This document shows positions 7,743-15,418 of a DNA stretch of 25,859 nucleotides, one piece after another. This stretch comes from Nitrospirota bacterium (GTDB lineage Bacteria; Nitrospirota; Thermodesulfovibrionia; UBA6902; BMS3Bbin08), in the NCBI GenBank assembly GCA_016208845.1, contig JACQXH010000057.1, positions 1-25,859 on the forward strand, written 5' to 3'. Numbering within the stretch: the stretch's first letter is position 1; every line of letters starts with the position of its first letter. The translations under genes were made by a program, and so were the position numbers. A model generated the notes under the pieces. The model was not told where the DNA came from. It searched no databases and was given only the letters and a program-made list of their open reading frames with translations.

Positions 7743-8321
7743 TTATTGCTTTTTTTCTTCGCTCTTGCGAAGGCGGATCGTCTCCCGCTGCCTGTTCAGG
7801 ATATATTTGGTGATCTCGTCCCTGACGTCATCACTCATATTGACGAACTGAAGCGACACTTCGAATGTCTTATCCTCTGCAGGCCTTACCCGCTTTACCT
7901 CTGCGTATGCAAGCACGGCAACAGGCGGATATGCCGGAAGGAGCATCTTGACCTCCAGGACATCATCAACCTTCACAGGATGCCCGACTGTACATCTTAT
8001 GCCGGCAGCGCTGATGTTGACCGGCTTCTTCTGAGCTGACAACAGCCCTTCTCTTTCGAGCAAAAAATGGTTAATAAGGAAATCGAGCTTAATATTTATC
8101 TCCATCAACAGATCAGACTGCCTTAAATCGCTGACGCTCTCTGAAATATTTGGCGGGAGATGCTTGGACATGGAACTGTCGGCCAAATCCGATATCGACA
8201 GCGACCTTGAAATTTCTTGCAGTTTATCTTCGCTGGCAGGATTTATAATAAGAGGCACAACATCATCGATCCTGAAGAATTCTCTCTGGTCTTCACGGCT
8301 GTCCTTATCCTTCTCAGTCAT
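7743..8321 (-). CDS. PilZ-domain protein with helical insertion (c-di-GMP receptor)
   Basis: PilZ proteins bind cyclic di-GMP and relay it to motility, surface or polysaccharide machinery. Both binding motifs are present: RxxxR as REFFR (residues 13-17) and NxSxxG as NISAAG (102-107), so ligand binding is expected. They are separated by about 85 residues, far more than in a simple PilZ domain. The extra stretch (about 30-95) looks helical and ends in a heptad-like LLMEINIKLDFLINHFLL. This recalls tetrameric PilZ proteins such as Xanthomonas XC6012, where inserted helices form a coiled coil. The beta-barrel then runs to about residue 175 (LEVKMLLP, VLAYAEVKRV, EVSLQFVNMS), followed by a charged tail. 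It lies 24 bp downstream of a response regulator and is probably cotranscribed. Confidence 0.88.
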   Translation of the reverse strand: MTEKDKDSREDQREFFRIDDVVPLIINPASEDKLQEISRSLSISDLADSSMSKHLPPNISESVSDLRQSDLLMEINIKLDFLINHFLLEREGLLSAQKKPVNISAAGIRCTVGHPVKVDDVLEVKMLLPAYPPVAVLAYAEVKRVRPAEDKTFEVSLQFVNMSDDVRDEITKYILNRQRETIRLRKSEEKKQ

Positions 8322-8345
8322 GCAGTCCTGCCTGAAGCATAGTAT

Positions 8346-8936
8346 TTACGATTTAATATATTCCCGGCCGGAGATTATTTTCTCCTTTAAGGTTTCCGCT
8401 TCATCCGCATTGATAATGCCGAGCTTTCTGAGTCTTTCGATCCGTTCGACATTATCCAGCTTTACCACAGTGTCATTGCTGCTGCCAAGAGTCCTTATGG
8501 TCTCAAGATTGCGGTATGTCTCCTTAAGGTGGCTTGAAAGCTCCTCATTGTCACGAATCAGTACCGCCCTCTCATAGGCGTTTCTCACCACCAGAAGCAG
8601 TTCCTGTATGACAAACGGCTTGAGCGCATAATCATATGCTCCTTCTTTAATTACCTGAAGTGTTGTGTCAAGTGTTCCATAAGCTGTAAGGACAACGACA
8701 GCAATTTTAGGATCGACCCTCTTTGCGTTTCTCAGCACCTCCATCCCGTCAGCTCCGGGCATTCTCAGATCAGTAATAACAAGCTTTATATCCTCAAGCC
8801 TTAAAAGTCTTATGGCAGCGAGTCCGTCATTTGCTACTACAACAGAATAACCATCCCCTGAGATGGCCCTTACTATAACGTCCCTCACTATCTCATCATC
8901 TTCGGCAATGAGAACCTTGAATTCTTTCTTGTCCAC
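8346..8936 (-). CDS. Response regulator with receiver domain and C-terminal SHOCT-like segment
   Basis: This 196-residue protein has a complete receiver domain (about 5-125): acidic pair Asp13-Asp14, phospho-acceptor Asp56 in LVITDLRMP, Thr84 in VLTAYG and Lys106 in LKPF. It should therefore be phosphorylated by a histidine kinase, none of which is encoded here. A coiled-coil-like linker (AYERAVLIRDNEELSSHLKE) follows. The last 40 residues (VERIERLRKLGIINADEAETLKEKI) resemble a SHOCT-type short helical module rather than a DNA-binding output. The start is GTG at 8936 with AGGAGG 11 nt upstream; no alternative is better. With the PilZ gene just downstream, it plausibly feeds phosphorelay input into c-di-GMP-controlled surface behaviour. 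Confidence 0.88.
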   Translation of the reverse strand: MDKKEFKVLIAEDDEIVRDVIVRAISGDGYSVVVANDGLAAIRLLRLEDIKLVITDLRMPGADGMEVLRNAKRVDPKIAVVVLTAYGTLDTTLQVIKEGAYDYALKPFVIQELLLVVRNAYERAVLIRDNEELSSHLKETYRNLETIRTLGSSNDTVVKLDNVERIERLRKLGIINADEAETLKEKIISGREYIKS

Positions 8937-9260
8937 GTGCTAAAGATCCTCCTGTTTCTTTTTCAGGGCGCCTAAATTTTCAACATGACTGAATAAATGC
9001 TTTTCCCCTTATCTTTTTATCGGAACATGGCATATAAAACTTAAATTGAATTTGACCGCATATTACAGCAGGCAGAGATGACAGAAAAAGCTCTATTCGT
9101 CCGGCACGGCACGGATTCGTTTCGAACAACACCTTTGGTTATTTTTATAGTAACTGCTTTTAGCGGTTTGATTTTATACGGAGAATCTGACATTTATTTA
9201 TAATTAAATCCCGTTGCTTTATAGAGGTTTTAATGGCATCTTTGCCTGCTGTCTGCCTGA
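8937..9260. other. Intergenic gap with no recognised gene
   Basis: About 320 bp separate the response-regulator start from the 3' end of the next minus-strand gene. Apart from the response-regulator RBS (AGGAGG complement near 8950), I see no ORF with gene-like character, no convincing promoter pair and no clean terminator hairpin. A short GGCACGGCACGG direct repeat lies near 9102. Confidence 0.4.
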
Positions 9261-10376
9261 TTATTGCATTTTTTGGGTTAATTTATCCCGCCTTTCCTTT
9301 GCCATCTGATATTCATCTGAGGATGAAGGCAGGTAAACCAGCGCCTTATCATAATGCTCTAATGCTTTTGTTTTTTCACCATTTTCCCCAAGAGAAACTG
9401 CAAAGAAATAATGATCCCTGCCAAGCGCTGCCCGGTGATGACTCATCCTGAAAGCATAGGTCTTCAGTGCCCTGCCCCTCATGTCAATGGCATTCTTCCA
9501 ATCCTGCCTTGCCTCATAAGTCCTTGATATAATATCGAACGGATCCATGCTGAGAGATAAAAGGTAACGTCTGTCAGACTCAGCTGCAGAATCATACTGT
9601 GATACGATATTTAAGCCTGTCCTGATAATTTCCTCCTGATACCTGCCCTCATCCCGCGAATAAAGGTCGAGAAGAAGTCCATTGAGAGGGATGGATCCAG
9701 AGTCAAGGCTCACAAGCTTCTCAAGCCCTTGCACTGTTGAAGAAAGGGTATATATGCCGCCCAAATAACTCCTTATATATTCCTCGGCCTCGTGCAACGA
9801 GTGCTTGCGTCCCAGCCAGTCTGCCGTCTTCCTGGCCAGTTCAGCAAGCCTGTCAGGCAGGTCTTCATCCGAAGTCCCGCTGAAAGTGAAAGACATGACC
9901 GGCGCCGGATCACTTTCTTCAATAATATAAGCATCCATTCTCCACTTTTTATTAAACCTTGTCAGATCTCCAAATAGTGAATAATCAGCAGACAGCGCTC
10001 TCCTTACCTTATGGATGATCTTCGGCTCCATCTTCCAGAGAATACCGCCTCTTTTTTCCCCGCCCTTCTTTTCGGCCCACATAAGTGAAGGTTCTATCTC
10101 ATATATTTTTTCTTTTACTGTTTCCACCGGAATTATTTTTATAAATTCATATCTGGATAATTCCGCCTTCAGCACTGCAGGCATGCGCATATCGAGCGAT
10201 TCAGATGCTATATCATTAAATGGAAAGATGGCCAGGCTCAGCAGGCCGGGGTCAATATCAGAGGGGTATAAAGGCTGCGGGAAAAAGATGGACAAACCTG
10301 ATAATAAAATAAAGAAAAAAAGGAGATGGTCTTTTTGATGCCTGAAAATCAGATTTGATAATCTGCCCGATGCCAC
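9261..10376 (-). CDS. Exported protein with TolB-N/CsgG-like segment and TPR-like C-terminus
   Basis: The frame is open from an ATG at 10487, but no RBS precedes it, and the predicted aqpZ promoter lies within that first stretch. The GTG at 10376 yields a basic start followed by a strong signal-peptide core (LLFFFILLSGLSIFF) and a likely cleavage site near LYPSD. The mature part begins with LAIFPFNDIASE and alternating strands and helices (SRYEFIKIIPVETVKEKI, ALSADYSLFGDLTRFNKKWRMDAYIIEES). This pattern is seen in TolB N-terminal, CsgG and FlgO-like periplasmic domains, which compute a summed activity or bind partners at the outer membrane. The C-terminal third has helical repeats ending in a recognisable TPR (ENGEKTKALEHYDKALVYLP). 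Function unknown; the assignment to a CsgG-like fold is an inference. Confidence 0.65.
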   Translation of the reverse strand: MASGRLSNLIFRHQKDHLLFFFILLSGLSIFFPQPLYPSDIDPGLLSLAIFPFNDIASESLDMRMPAVLKAELSRYEFIKIIPVETVKEKIYEIEPSLMWAEKKGGEKRGGILWKMEPKIIHKVRRALSADYSLFGDLTRFNKKWRMDAYIIEESDPAPVMSFTFSGTSDEDLPDRLAELARKTADWLGRKHSLHEAEEYIRSYLGGIYTLSSTVQGLEKLVSLDSGSIPLNGLLLDLYSRDEGRYQEEIIRTGLNIVSQYDSAAESDRRYLLSLSMDPFDIISRTYEARQDWKNAIDMRGRALKTYAFRMSHHRAALGRDHYFFAVSLGENGEKTKALEHYDKALVYLPSSSDEYQMAKERRDKLTQKMQ

Positions 10377-10445
10377 GCTTAATTTTAGAATATTATCGGA
10401 AAAAATGCATTTGAAAAACTGCAGGGCGCTCAGTAAACCAATTCC

Positions 10446-10474
10446 TTGACAAGACCATAATTCAGCCATATGAT
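10446..10474 (+). promoter_or_regulatory. Sigma-70 promoter of aqpZ
   Basis: A perfect -35 box TTGACA (10446-10451) and TATGAT (10469-10474) are spaced 17 bp apart. Transcription would start near 10481, about 28 nt before the aqpZ ATG and just upstream of its RBS. This is the best promoter match in the window. It also argues that the divergent gene starts further left than its longest frame allows. Confidence 0.7.
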
Positions 10475-10508
10475 TTGAATAATACATAAATTGTGAAAGG
10501 AGAAGAAC

Positions 10509-11195
10509 ATGAATAAGTACGGCGCAGAGTTTTTTGGGACCTTTTGGCTTGTGCTTGGCGGATGCGGCAGTGCGGTATTGGCCGCTGTATTCTCTAACGT
10601 TGGCATCGGCCTTCTCGGTGTCTCTTTAGCCTTTGGCCTGACAGTATTAACCATGGCCTATGCGATCGGTCACATATCAGGCTGCCACCTTAATCCGGCG
10701 GTCTCCGTAGGCCTGTGGGCCGGCGGCCGATTCCCTGCGAAAGAACTTTTTCCATACATCATCTCTCAGGTACTGGGGGCATTGGCCGCAGGCGGAGTTT
10801 TGTATATTATAGCGACCGAGCAGGCTGGTTTTGATGTGTCTGCCGGCTTTGCTTCAAATGGTTATGGGGATCATTCACCCGGCGGATACTCGTTACCGGC
10901 AGCCCTTGTGACAGAAATAGTTATGACTATGATGTTCCTGATGATCATTTTGGGAGCAACTGATAAGAGGGCCCCGCAAGGTTTCGCGCCTATTGCGATC
11001 GGCCTGGGCCTGACCCTTATACACCTGATTAGCATACCGGTTACAAACACCTCAGTGAATCCAGCACGCAGTACCGGTGTAGCAGTTTTTGCCGGCAGCT
11101 GGGCGATCGAACAATTGTGGCTTTTCTGGTTTGCACCTGTTGCAGGCGCTATCATCGGAGCCTGGGTCTATCGATTCATTGGAAGAACAGAATAA
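10509..11195 (+). CDS. aqpZ: Aquaporin Z
   Basis: This is a water channel of the inner membrane, six helices, tetrameric. The 228-residue protein has both half-helix signatures: HLNPAVSVG (NPA 62-64) and TSVNPARSTG (NPA 184-186). The aromatic/Arg filter residues of the AqpZ class are present: Phe42 in LAFGLTVLTMAYAIGHISG, His172 in LTLIHLISIP, Thr181 and Arg187. These separate it from glycerol facilitators, which carry Gly and Asp-containing variants. The second half is almost textbook AqpZ (EQLWLFWFAPVAGAIIGAWVYR). AAAGGAG lies just before the ATG and a strong promoter precedes it. It is monocistronic and converges on the next minus-strand gene with 9 bp between the stops. Confidence 0.96.
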   Translation: MNKYGAEFFGTFWLVLGGCGSAVLAAVFSNVGIGLLGVSLAFGLTVLTMAYAIGHISGCHLNPAVSVGLWAGGRFPAKELFPYIISQVLGALAAGGVLYIIATEQAGFDVSAGFASNGYGDHSPGGYSLPAALVTEIVMTMMFLMIILGATDKRAPQGFAPIAIGLGLTLIHLISIPVTNTSVNPARSTGVAVFAGSWAIEQLWLFWFAPVAGAIIGAWVYRFIGRTE

Positions 11196-11204
11196 CTATA
11201 AGCC

Positions 11205-11621
11205 TTATCCGAATCTTTCCTTGAAGCCGACCAGCTGTTTGCCGCCTTCGGAAAGCCGGGGGTTCAGCTCATACTGGATCAGGTCAGAGAGGGTGACCCA
11301 GTCCTTATTCTCAAATGCTGCGAGCATCTCCTTGAAAATATTGAGTGCGTCGTCCCATACCGCGAGGAAGTCCGGAGAGATTTTCGGGTCTTTAAGATTG
11401 GTTATGCCGGAACGCAGTTCCCTTACAAAATCAAAGAACTGATTGAGATTATTTATCATCTCTGCAAATAAATTGAAAACCTTGTCAGACGGCTCGACCC
11501 TGAAGAGGTTGGCGCAGTCAAGCAGCCCTTTCTCTATTTCCTTAATGATTATTGCAGCCTCTGAAGTTGTATTAATGAGAACGGTTTTCAGATCCGTCTG
11601 TTTGCCGGTATCGCCTTCCAT
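11205..11621 (-). CDS. Unrecognised small acidic helical protein
   Basis: I do not recognise the family. The frame opens at 11690, but the ATG at 11621 has a strong GGAGAAAGGGGG Shine-Dalgarno tract 6 nt upstream, so a 138-residue product is preferred. It is acidic and mostly helical. Amphipathic stretches include AAIIIKEIEKGLLDCANLF, FNLFAEMINNLNQFFDFVREL and ALNIFKEMLAAFENKDWVTLSDLIQYEL. The last ends in a short NPRLSEGGKQL tail. There is no signal peptide or membrane segment, so it is likely cytoplasmic. It follows the GT9 gene by 18 bp in the untrimmed frame, or by about 87 bp from the preferred ATG. It may be the last gene of the glycosylation block or have its own promoter. The composition recalls small chaperone-like proteins, but that is only a guess. 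Confidence 0.7.
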   Translation of the reverse strand: MEGDTGKQTDLKTVLINTTSEAAIIIKEIEKGLLDCANLFRVEPSDKVFNLFAEMINNLNQFFDFVRELRSGITNLKDPKISPDFLAVWDDALNIFKEMLAAFENKDWVTLSDLIQYELNPRLSEGGKQLVGFKERFG

Positions 11622-11660
11622 GGTCTGCCCCCTTTCTCCGGGAATATTTTCAACTGCCAT

Positions 11661-11689
11661 ATTGTACAATAATCCTGATTTTATTTGCA
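11661..11689 (-). promoter_or_regulatory. Weak possible promoter for the small acidic protein gene
   Basis: On the minus strand TACAAT (11661-11666) lies 17 bp from TGCAAA (11684-11689). The -35 match is poor. Its position fits a short leader to the preferred ATG at 11621, supporting that start only weakly. Confidence 0.25.
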
Positions 11690-11708
11690 CAAGATAAAAA
11701 AAGGGGGA

Positions 11709-13385
11709 TCAGGCGCGGTTCACTGCCCGTGAATCAATACACTGGATCATTAATGATATGTGTTTTTTCAGGTCACTGTAAAGCATGCGCGTTTCTTCAG
11801 ACATTGCGGCAAGGTCCCTGCCTTCAAGCCCTTCCTGCCCATATCTGAAAAGTATGAACAGCGGCTTGAGCGGCGGATGTGTATATCCTATGTTCTCTAT
11901 CTCTTTTTCTATAACCGGCACATCTGCCCAGGTCTCTTTTATCCATGCAGTATCCGGGACCGGTTTCCCGGCCTCTAAGGCGATAAGCGTCAGTTTCGCA
12001 AGTCCTATTTCAGCGAGCCCCCTTAGCCTCAGCATGGCGTCAAACTCATCCTCCAGGTAATTTTTCGTATTCAGGGAACTCAGGTCATAAAATAAATGCA
12101 GTTTCTCTGCAAAATACCGGAAACCGTCATTCAGATCATTAACGTCTTCTTTATCAAGTATCTTCAGGCATGATTTTCTGTAGATATAACTGAAGAGCAC
12201 CTCTTTATTCAGCCGTTTTTTTATGAGCGGCCTGTAATCGATCAGACCGTCATTTTCAAAAAATGACCGGTAAACCTGGACATCTCTCCACAGGGCAGAA
12301 TTGTCAATGCTGCTGAAATCTTTCTCTCTTATCACTTTATCAACAAGGTCAAACAGATTATCTGTATTTATTACCTCCTTGCATATAGGGCGCTTGCAGT
12401 CTGTATTAAATCCGCAAGGGTAGCAGGGGACATCAGGGGCTATAACATAGTGCCCGTCGCCGTAAGGGCCTGTCTCCCTGAAATGAACGGATGCGAGGGA
12501 AATGTTGATGGTTGTTGTACCGACCGCAGTGGCAATATGAAGAGGGCCCGTGTCGTTGCTTATGAAAAGATCACACCTCTTGAGCAGGCCGGCCAGTTCA
12601 TCAAGGTTTGTCTTTTCTATAAAGTTCAGGGGCCGTATCTTTGTTATTGACTCAAACTCATTGCCCAATTCCCTTTCAGAGCTTGAACCTGTAAGGATTA
12701 TCTTTGCGCCGAAGGTTTCGGCAAGCCTGTCCGCCAGCCTTGCGAAAGACGCGGCCGGCCAGCGCTTGTCCTCAGCGCTCGCCCCGAGCTGAAGGCCGAT
12801 AAGCAGATCACTGTCCCTGATCCCATGCTCGGCCAAAACAGTCCTTACCCAGACGTTTATCTCTTCTGAAAGATGAAGCGCAAGCCCCTTTTGGCATGGC
12901 ATGACCTCAGCCACTTTAACATGCATGTCGCACAGGTGAAAAGGGTTGTAATCTCTGCCGGGTATCACATTAAAAAAATATCTTATCCATGGATGTCTCT
13001 TGATGCTGTGCCCTGCCTCATCTATAGACGCGCCCCTGATCTCTTTTGTCCGGATCAGCGAACATAAAACAGCGCTGTCAGTAGAGTGAGTAAAGTTAAT
13101 TGTAAGGTCATATTCCACATGATTTATCTCTTTGAGAATATCTTCAATCTGCCTGAAGCCTTTAATAAGGTCATGGTCGTTATAGAATGTCTTTATAGTG
13201 CCCTTGATATCAAATATAATGAGCCTGTCTATATACGGTATGAATTTGCAGATCTCCGCAAAAGCGGAGTTCACAAGCAGGGTTATATGCACACCGGGAT
13301 GCTTCTCCCTGAGCCCGATGATCACAGGGGTGGTCTGTATCAGGTCCCCCATTCGTGTAAGGTTCATTATTAATACTTCTTTCAT
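11709..13385 (-). CDS. Glycosyltransferase family 9 (heptosyltransferase-like) with C-terminal extension
   Basis: GT9 enzymes transfer heptose or related sugars from nucleotide donors in the cytosol, usually to lipopolysaccharide cores but also to proteins. Residues 1-355 carry the family pattern: N-terminal MNLTRMGDLIQTTPVI (7-22), LQLGASAEDKRWP (198-210), the donor-site ILTGSSSERE (230-239) and NDTGPLHIATAVG (277-289). A cysteine group (CYPCGF, then TDCKRPIC) is common in this group. Residues about 356-558 form an extra, mainly helical region with no motif I recognise. A plain GT9 is near 350 residues, so this is a two-part protein. The ATG at 13385 has no strong RBS. It lies 143 bp downstream of a CgeB-type gene on the same strand. 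Confidence 0.88.
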   Translation of the reverse strand: MKEVLIMNLTRMGDLIQTTPVIIGLREKHPGVHITLLVNSAFAEICKFIPYIDRLIIFDIKGTIKTFYNDHDLIKGFRQIEDILKEINHVEYDLTINFTHSTDSAVLCSLIRTKEIRGASIDEAGHSIKRHPWIRYFFNVIPGRDYNPFHLCDMHVKVAEVMPCQKGLALHLSEEINVWVRTVLAEHGIRDSDLLIGLQLGASAEDKRWPAASFARLADRLAETFGAKIILTGSSSERELGNEFESITKIRPLNFIEKTNLDELAGLLKRCDLFISNDTGPLHIATAVGTTTINISLASVHFRETGPYGDGHYVIAPDVPCYPCGFNTDCKRPICKEVINTDNLFDLVDKVIREKDFSSIDNSALWRDVQVYRSFFENDGLIDYRPLIKKRLNKEVLFSYIYRKSCLKILDKEDVNDLNDGFRYFAEKLHLFYDLSSLNTKNYLEDEFDAMLRLRGLAEIGLAKLTLIALEAGKPVPDTAWIKETWADVPVIEKEIENIGYTHPPLKPLFILFRYGQEGLEGRDLAAMSEETRMLYSDLKKHISLMIQCIDSRAVNRA

Positions 13386-13425
13386 GGTCTTATAGTTGCC
13401 TGTAACTCACGGATTTTAAAAAATT

Positions 13426-13442
13426 GGAAATGAATTATTTCC
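13426..13442 (-). terminator. Weak AT-rich hairpin, possible terminator
   Basis: Read on the minus strand, GGAAAT-AATTC-ATTTCC is followed by AATTTTTTAAAA. The stem is only six pairs and AT-rich, so termination would be inefficient. It falls between the second CgeB-type gene and the GT9 gene and may mark partial read-through. Confidence 0.3.
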
Positions 13443-13528
13443 TTAATTTTGCGTTTTGCGTTTTGATTTTTGAGTTATTAAACCATCCTCCTTCCAATGT
13501 TCATCCTGATTCTCAATCCATCATGACC

Positions 13529-15307
13529 TTATCTTTTCAGATACACCTTCTTCATCTCATGCATGAGCAGGAATATTTTTTCAACATATGACAGCGGTTC
13601 CTTCCCTGCGTCTATTTTTCCTATTATGTCGTCAATACATATCTTCCCCTTGTCAATATACCGGCAAAGATATTCGCCGAGTTCTGACTGCCTTCCCGCG
13701 GTCTCAATCATATGTTCAACGTCTTCAATCTCCGTGTTCCAGACCGGAGGTTCATATCCGCTGTCAAAGATGAATCTCAGCATCGCTTCCATGCGCCGCT
13801 CATAAGTGTGTTCCTTCAACACTCTTTCCCTGCTGCGAAGGGCGATCTCGGCCCTTTCATCAGGATGGTCCAGAAAATATCTTATCTTCTTCCTTATGTC
13901 GCTCAGGTTCTCAAAGCATATTATTTCTTCGCCTACCCTGAACATATCAGATAATTCAGACCGGCGGTCCACCAGCTGAAAGCCCCCGCAGGCAGCGATC
14001 TCAAACGTCCTTGGATTTACAAAATCTCCATAAGGGTCTATCCCGTCATGGTATGCAGATGAATGAAGGTTGATGTTTATCTTTGATGCATTGAAGATCT
14101 TCACAATATCCGCAGTCTCGACCCATGCGCCAGACCTCTGGATACACCTGGAAAGCGGGGAGTTCATATCCCATTCACTGCCCCATATCTTCATATCAAA
14201 GTCAATAAGCCCTGTCAGAAAGCTCCTCCTGTTGTAATAACCCGCGCCTATGAACGAAATGTCACTGCCGTATTTCTCCAATTCACCCGGAAGGAGCTCC
14301 ATTATTCTATGCGCTGATGCTGATGCTGCCAGAGGAATATACGCGGCATTCTTCACCCCGGCATCTTTTAATTGATTAAAGAACGGCCCTTTCTGGATCG
14401 TAAAAAAGTAGTCATAAAAAGGCGCGACCTCTTTCCAGTAGGCCCTGAACCTGAAGTCCTCTACAAACCAGAATGCCGCGGGGATCCTGTTCTCCCTCAG
14501 CTTCATCAGAGAGCTTCCGGACAGGGGCGCCTGGGCAAGGGCCAGCAGCAGGTCAGGCCTGTAATCCGCGCATCTGGCTATGACCGCCTCAGAAGTAAAA
14601 TCAATGAACATCTTCCTCAATTCGTCCTGATGCATCTGGTTAGATGTTATCTTGTCTATCCCAAGGAATGCCTTTTTATAAAAGCTGTTGTCCAGAAAGT
14701 CCACTGTATGTCCCAGGTTCTTCAGGGCCTTAGCGCAATATCCGGCAATAGACAGTGAGCCCCCGTAGATAGGGCCGACAACCATGATCCTCAGGCCTTT
14801 TTTCATTTTCCGGAGGACCATAAGCCTCGCGCGCAGCCACTTGAAATATTCAGGGCTGAGGCCTGTCGACGGCTTGTGATCCAGAATCTCAAAGCTGTTA
14901 TTTATCCGGGGGACATCCGGGCCGCTGACTATTTTGATCTTCGGGAGCAAAGCGGTCAGGTCAATATGCTCCATGGCCGCCCTTAGAATATCCTTCCTGG
15001 GCTCGAACACGATTATTTCTTTCCCGCCGGATGCGGACATATCCCTTATGTGATATCCGAGCCCAAAACCAAAAACAACCACTGCCGGGACTGAATCAAA
15101 CTTCTCCCTGTTGTATTGCACCCACGCCTCAGCCTCGCTGACAGGGTCGTAAATACTGTGAAGGATTATATTGCCGACTCTCAGCGTCGGAGCCCCTGTC
15201 CTTGAATCCACGACCTTCACATCATCAGGCACAGTCGTCCTGACGAGCGCTTCAGCAAGCAGAGGGTCCTGCAATTCCAGGACCTTAATATTTTTCTTGA
15301 ATATCAT
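13529..15307 (-). CDS. Maf-like N-terminal module fused to CgeB-family glycosyltransferase (copy B)
   Basis: This 592-residue cytosolic protein has two parts. Residues about 40-165 carry HSIYDPVSEAEAW (50-62) and the Rossmann-like VVVFGFGLGYH (76-86), followed by IIVFEPRKDIL. This pattern resembles the N-terminal region of Maf flagellin glycosylation proteins. From about 172 a CgeB/DUF3880-type glycosyltransferase follows (LRIMVVGPIYGGSLSIAGYCAKALKN region, WFVEDFRFRAYW, YIPLAASA, INLHSSAYHDG). It closes with the GT-B donor loop FVNPRTFEIAACGGFQL and the FLDHPDERAEIA...HTYERRM tail typical of this family. Both nucleotide-sugar lobes appear intact. The last 60 residues are helical and unassigned. 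It shares its architecture with the 23297-24985 protein. The substrate is unknown; the Maf link suggests protein glycosylation, by inference. Confidence 0.85.
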   Translation of the reverse strand: MIFKKNIKVLELQDPLLAEALVRTTVPDDVKVVDSRTGAPTLRVGNIILHSIYDPVSEAEAWVQYNREKFDSVPAVVVFGFGLGYHIRDMSASGGKEIIVFEPRKDILRAAMEHIDLTALLPKIKIVSGPDVPRINNSFEILDHKPSTGLSPEYFKWLRARLMVLRKMKKGLRIMVVGPIYGGSLSIAGYCAKALKNLGHTVDFLDNSFYKKAFLGIDKITSNQMHQDELRKMFIDFTSEAVIARCADYRPDLLLALAQAPLSGSSLMKLRENRIPAAFWFVEDFRFRAYWKEVAPFYDYFFTIQKGPFFNQLKDAGVKNAAYIPLAASASAHRIMELLPGELEKYGSDISFIGAGYYNRRSFLTGLIDFDMKIWGSEWDMNSPLSRCIQRSGAWVETADIVKIFNASKININLHSSAYHDGIDPYGDFVNPRTFEIAACGGFQLVDRRSELSDMFRVGEEIICFENLSDIRKKIRYFLDHPDERAEIALRSRERVLKEHTYERRMEAMLRFIFDSGYEPPVWNTEIEDVEHMIETAGRQSELGEYLCRYIDKGKICIDDIIGKIDAGKEPLSYVEKIFLLMHEMKKVYLKR

Positions 15308-15332
15308 CTCTTATAACCAAATGAACATCCCA

Positions 15333-15410
15333 GCAGCAAGTCGATGCGGCTCGCTCCGCGCTGCGGGGCATTTAAATTTAAAATTAATGAGAGGGGCATT
15401 TCACGCCCCT
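15333..15410. repeat. Hairpin-rich intergenic segment
   Basis: GCAGC (15333-15337) pairs with GCTGC (15360-15364), enclosing a GCGG/CCGC hairpin. A second hairpin AGGGGC/GCCCCT lies at 15392-15410, with AT-rich sequence between them. Transcribed on the minus strand, neither is followed by a U-run, so they look like repeat debris or message-stabilising structures rather than a terminator. Confidence 0.4.
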
Positions 15411-15418
15411 GGGTCTGT

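Noticed and set aside
7757..7772. Perfect CTTCGC/GCGAAG hairpin beside a T-run, between glnB and the PilZ gene
   Set aside because: Read on the plus strand the T-run precedes the hairpin; on the minus strand the hairpin is followed by A residues. Neither orientation fits an intrinsic terminator, and it lies inside the PilZ coding sequence.
9233..9451. Plus-strand frame of 72 codons with a hydrophobic start
   Set aside because: It lies mostly antisense to the 3' end of the TolB-N/CsgG-like gene, and its sequence after the first 20 residues looks random.
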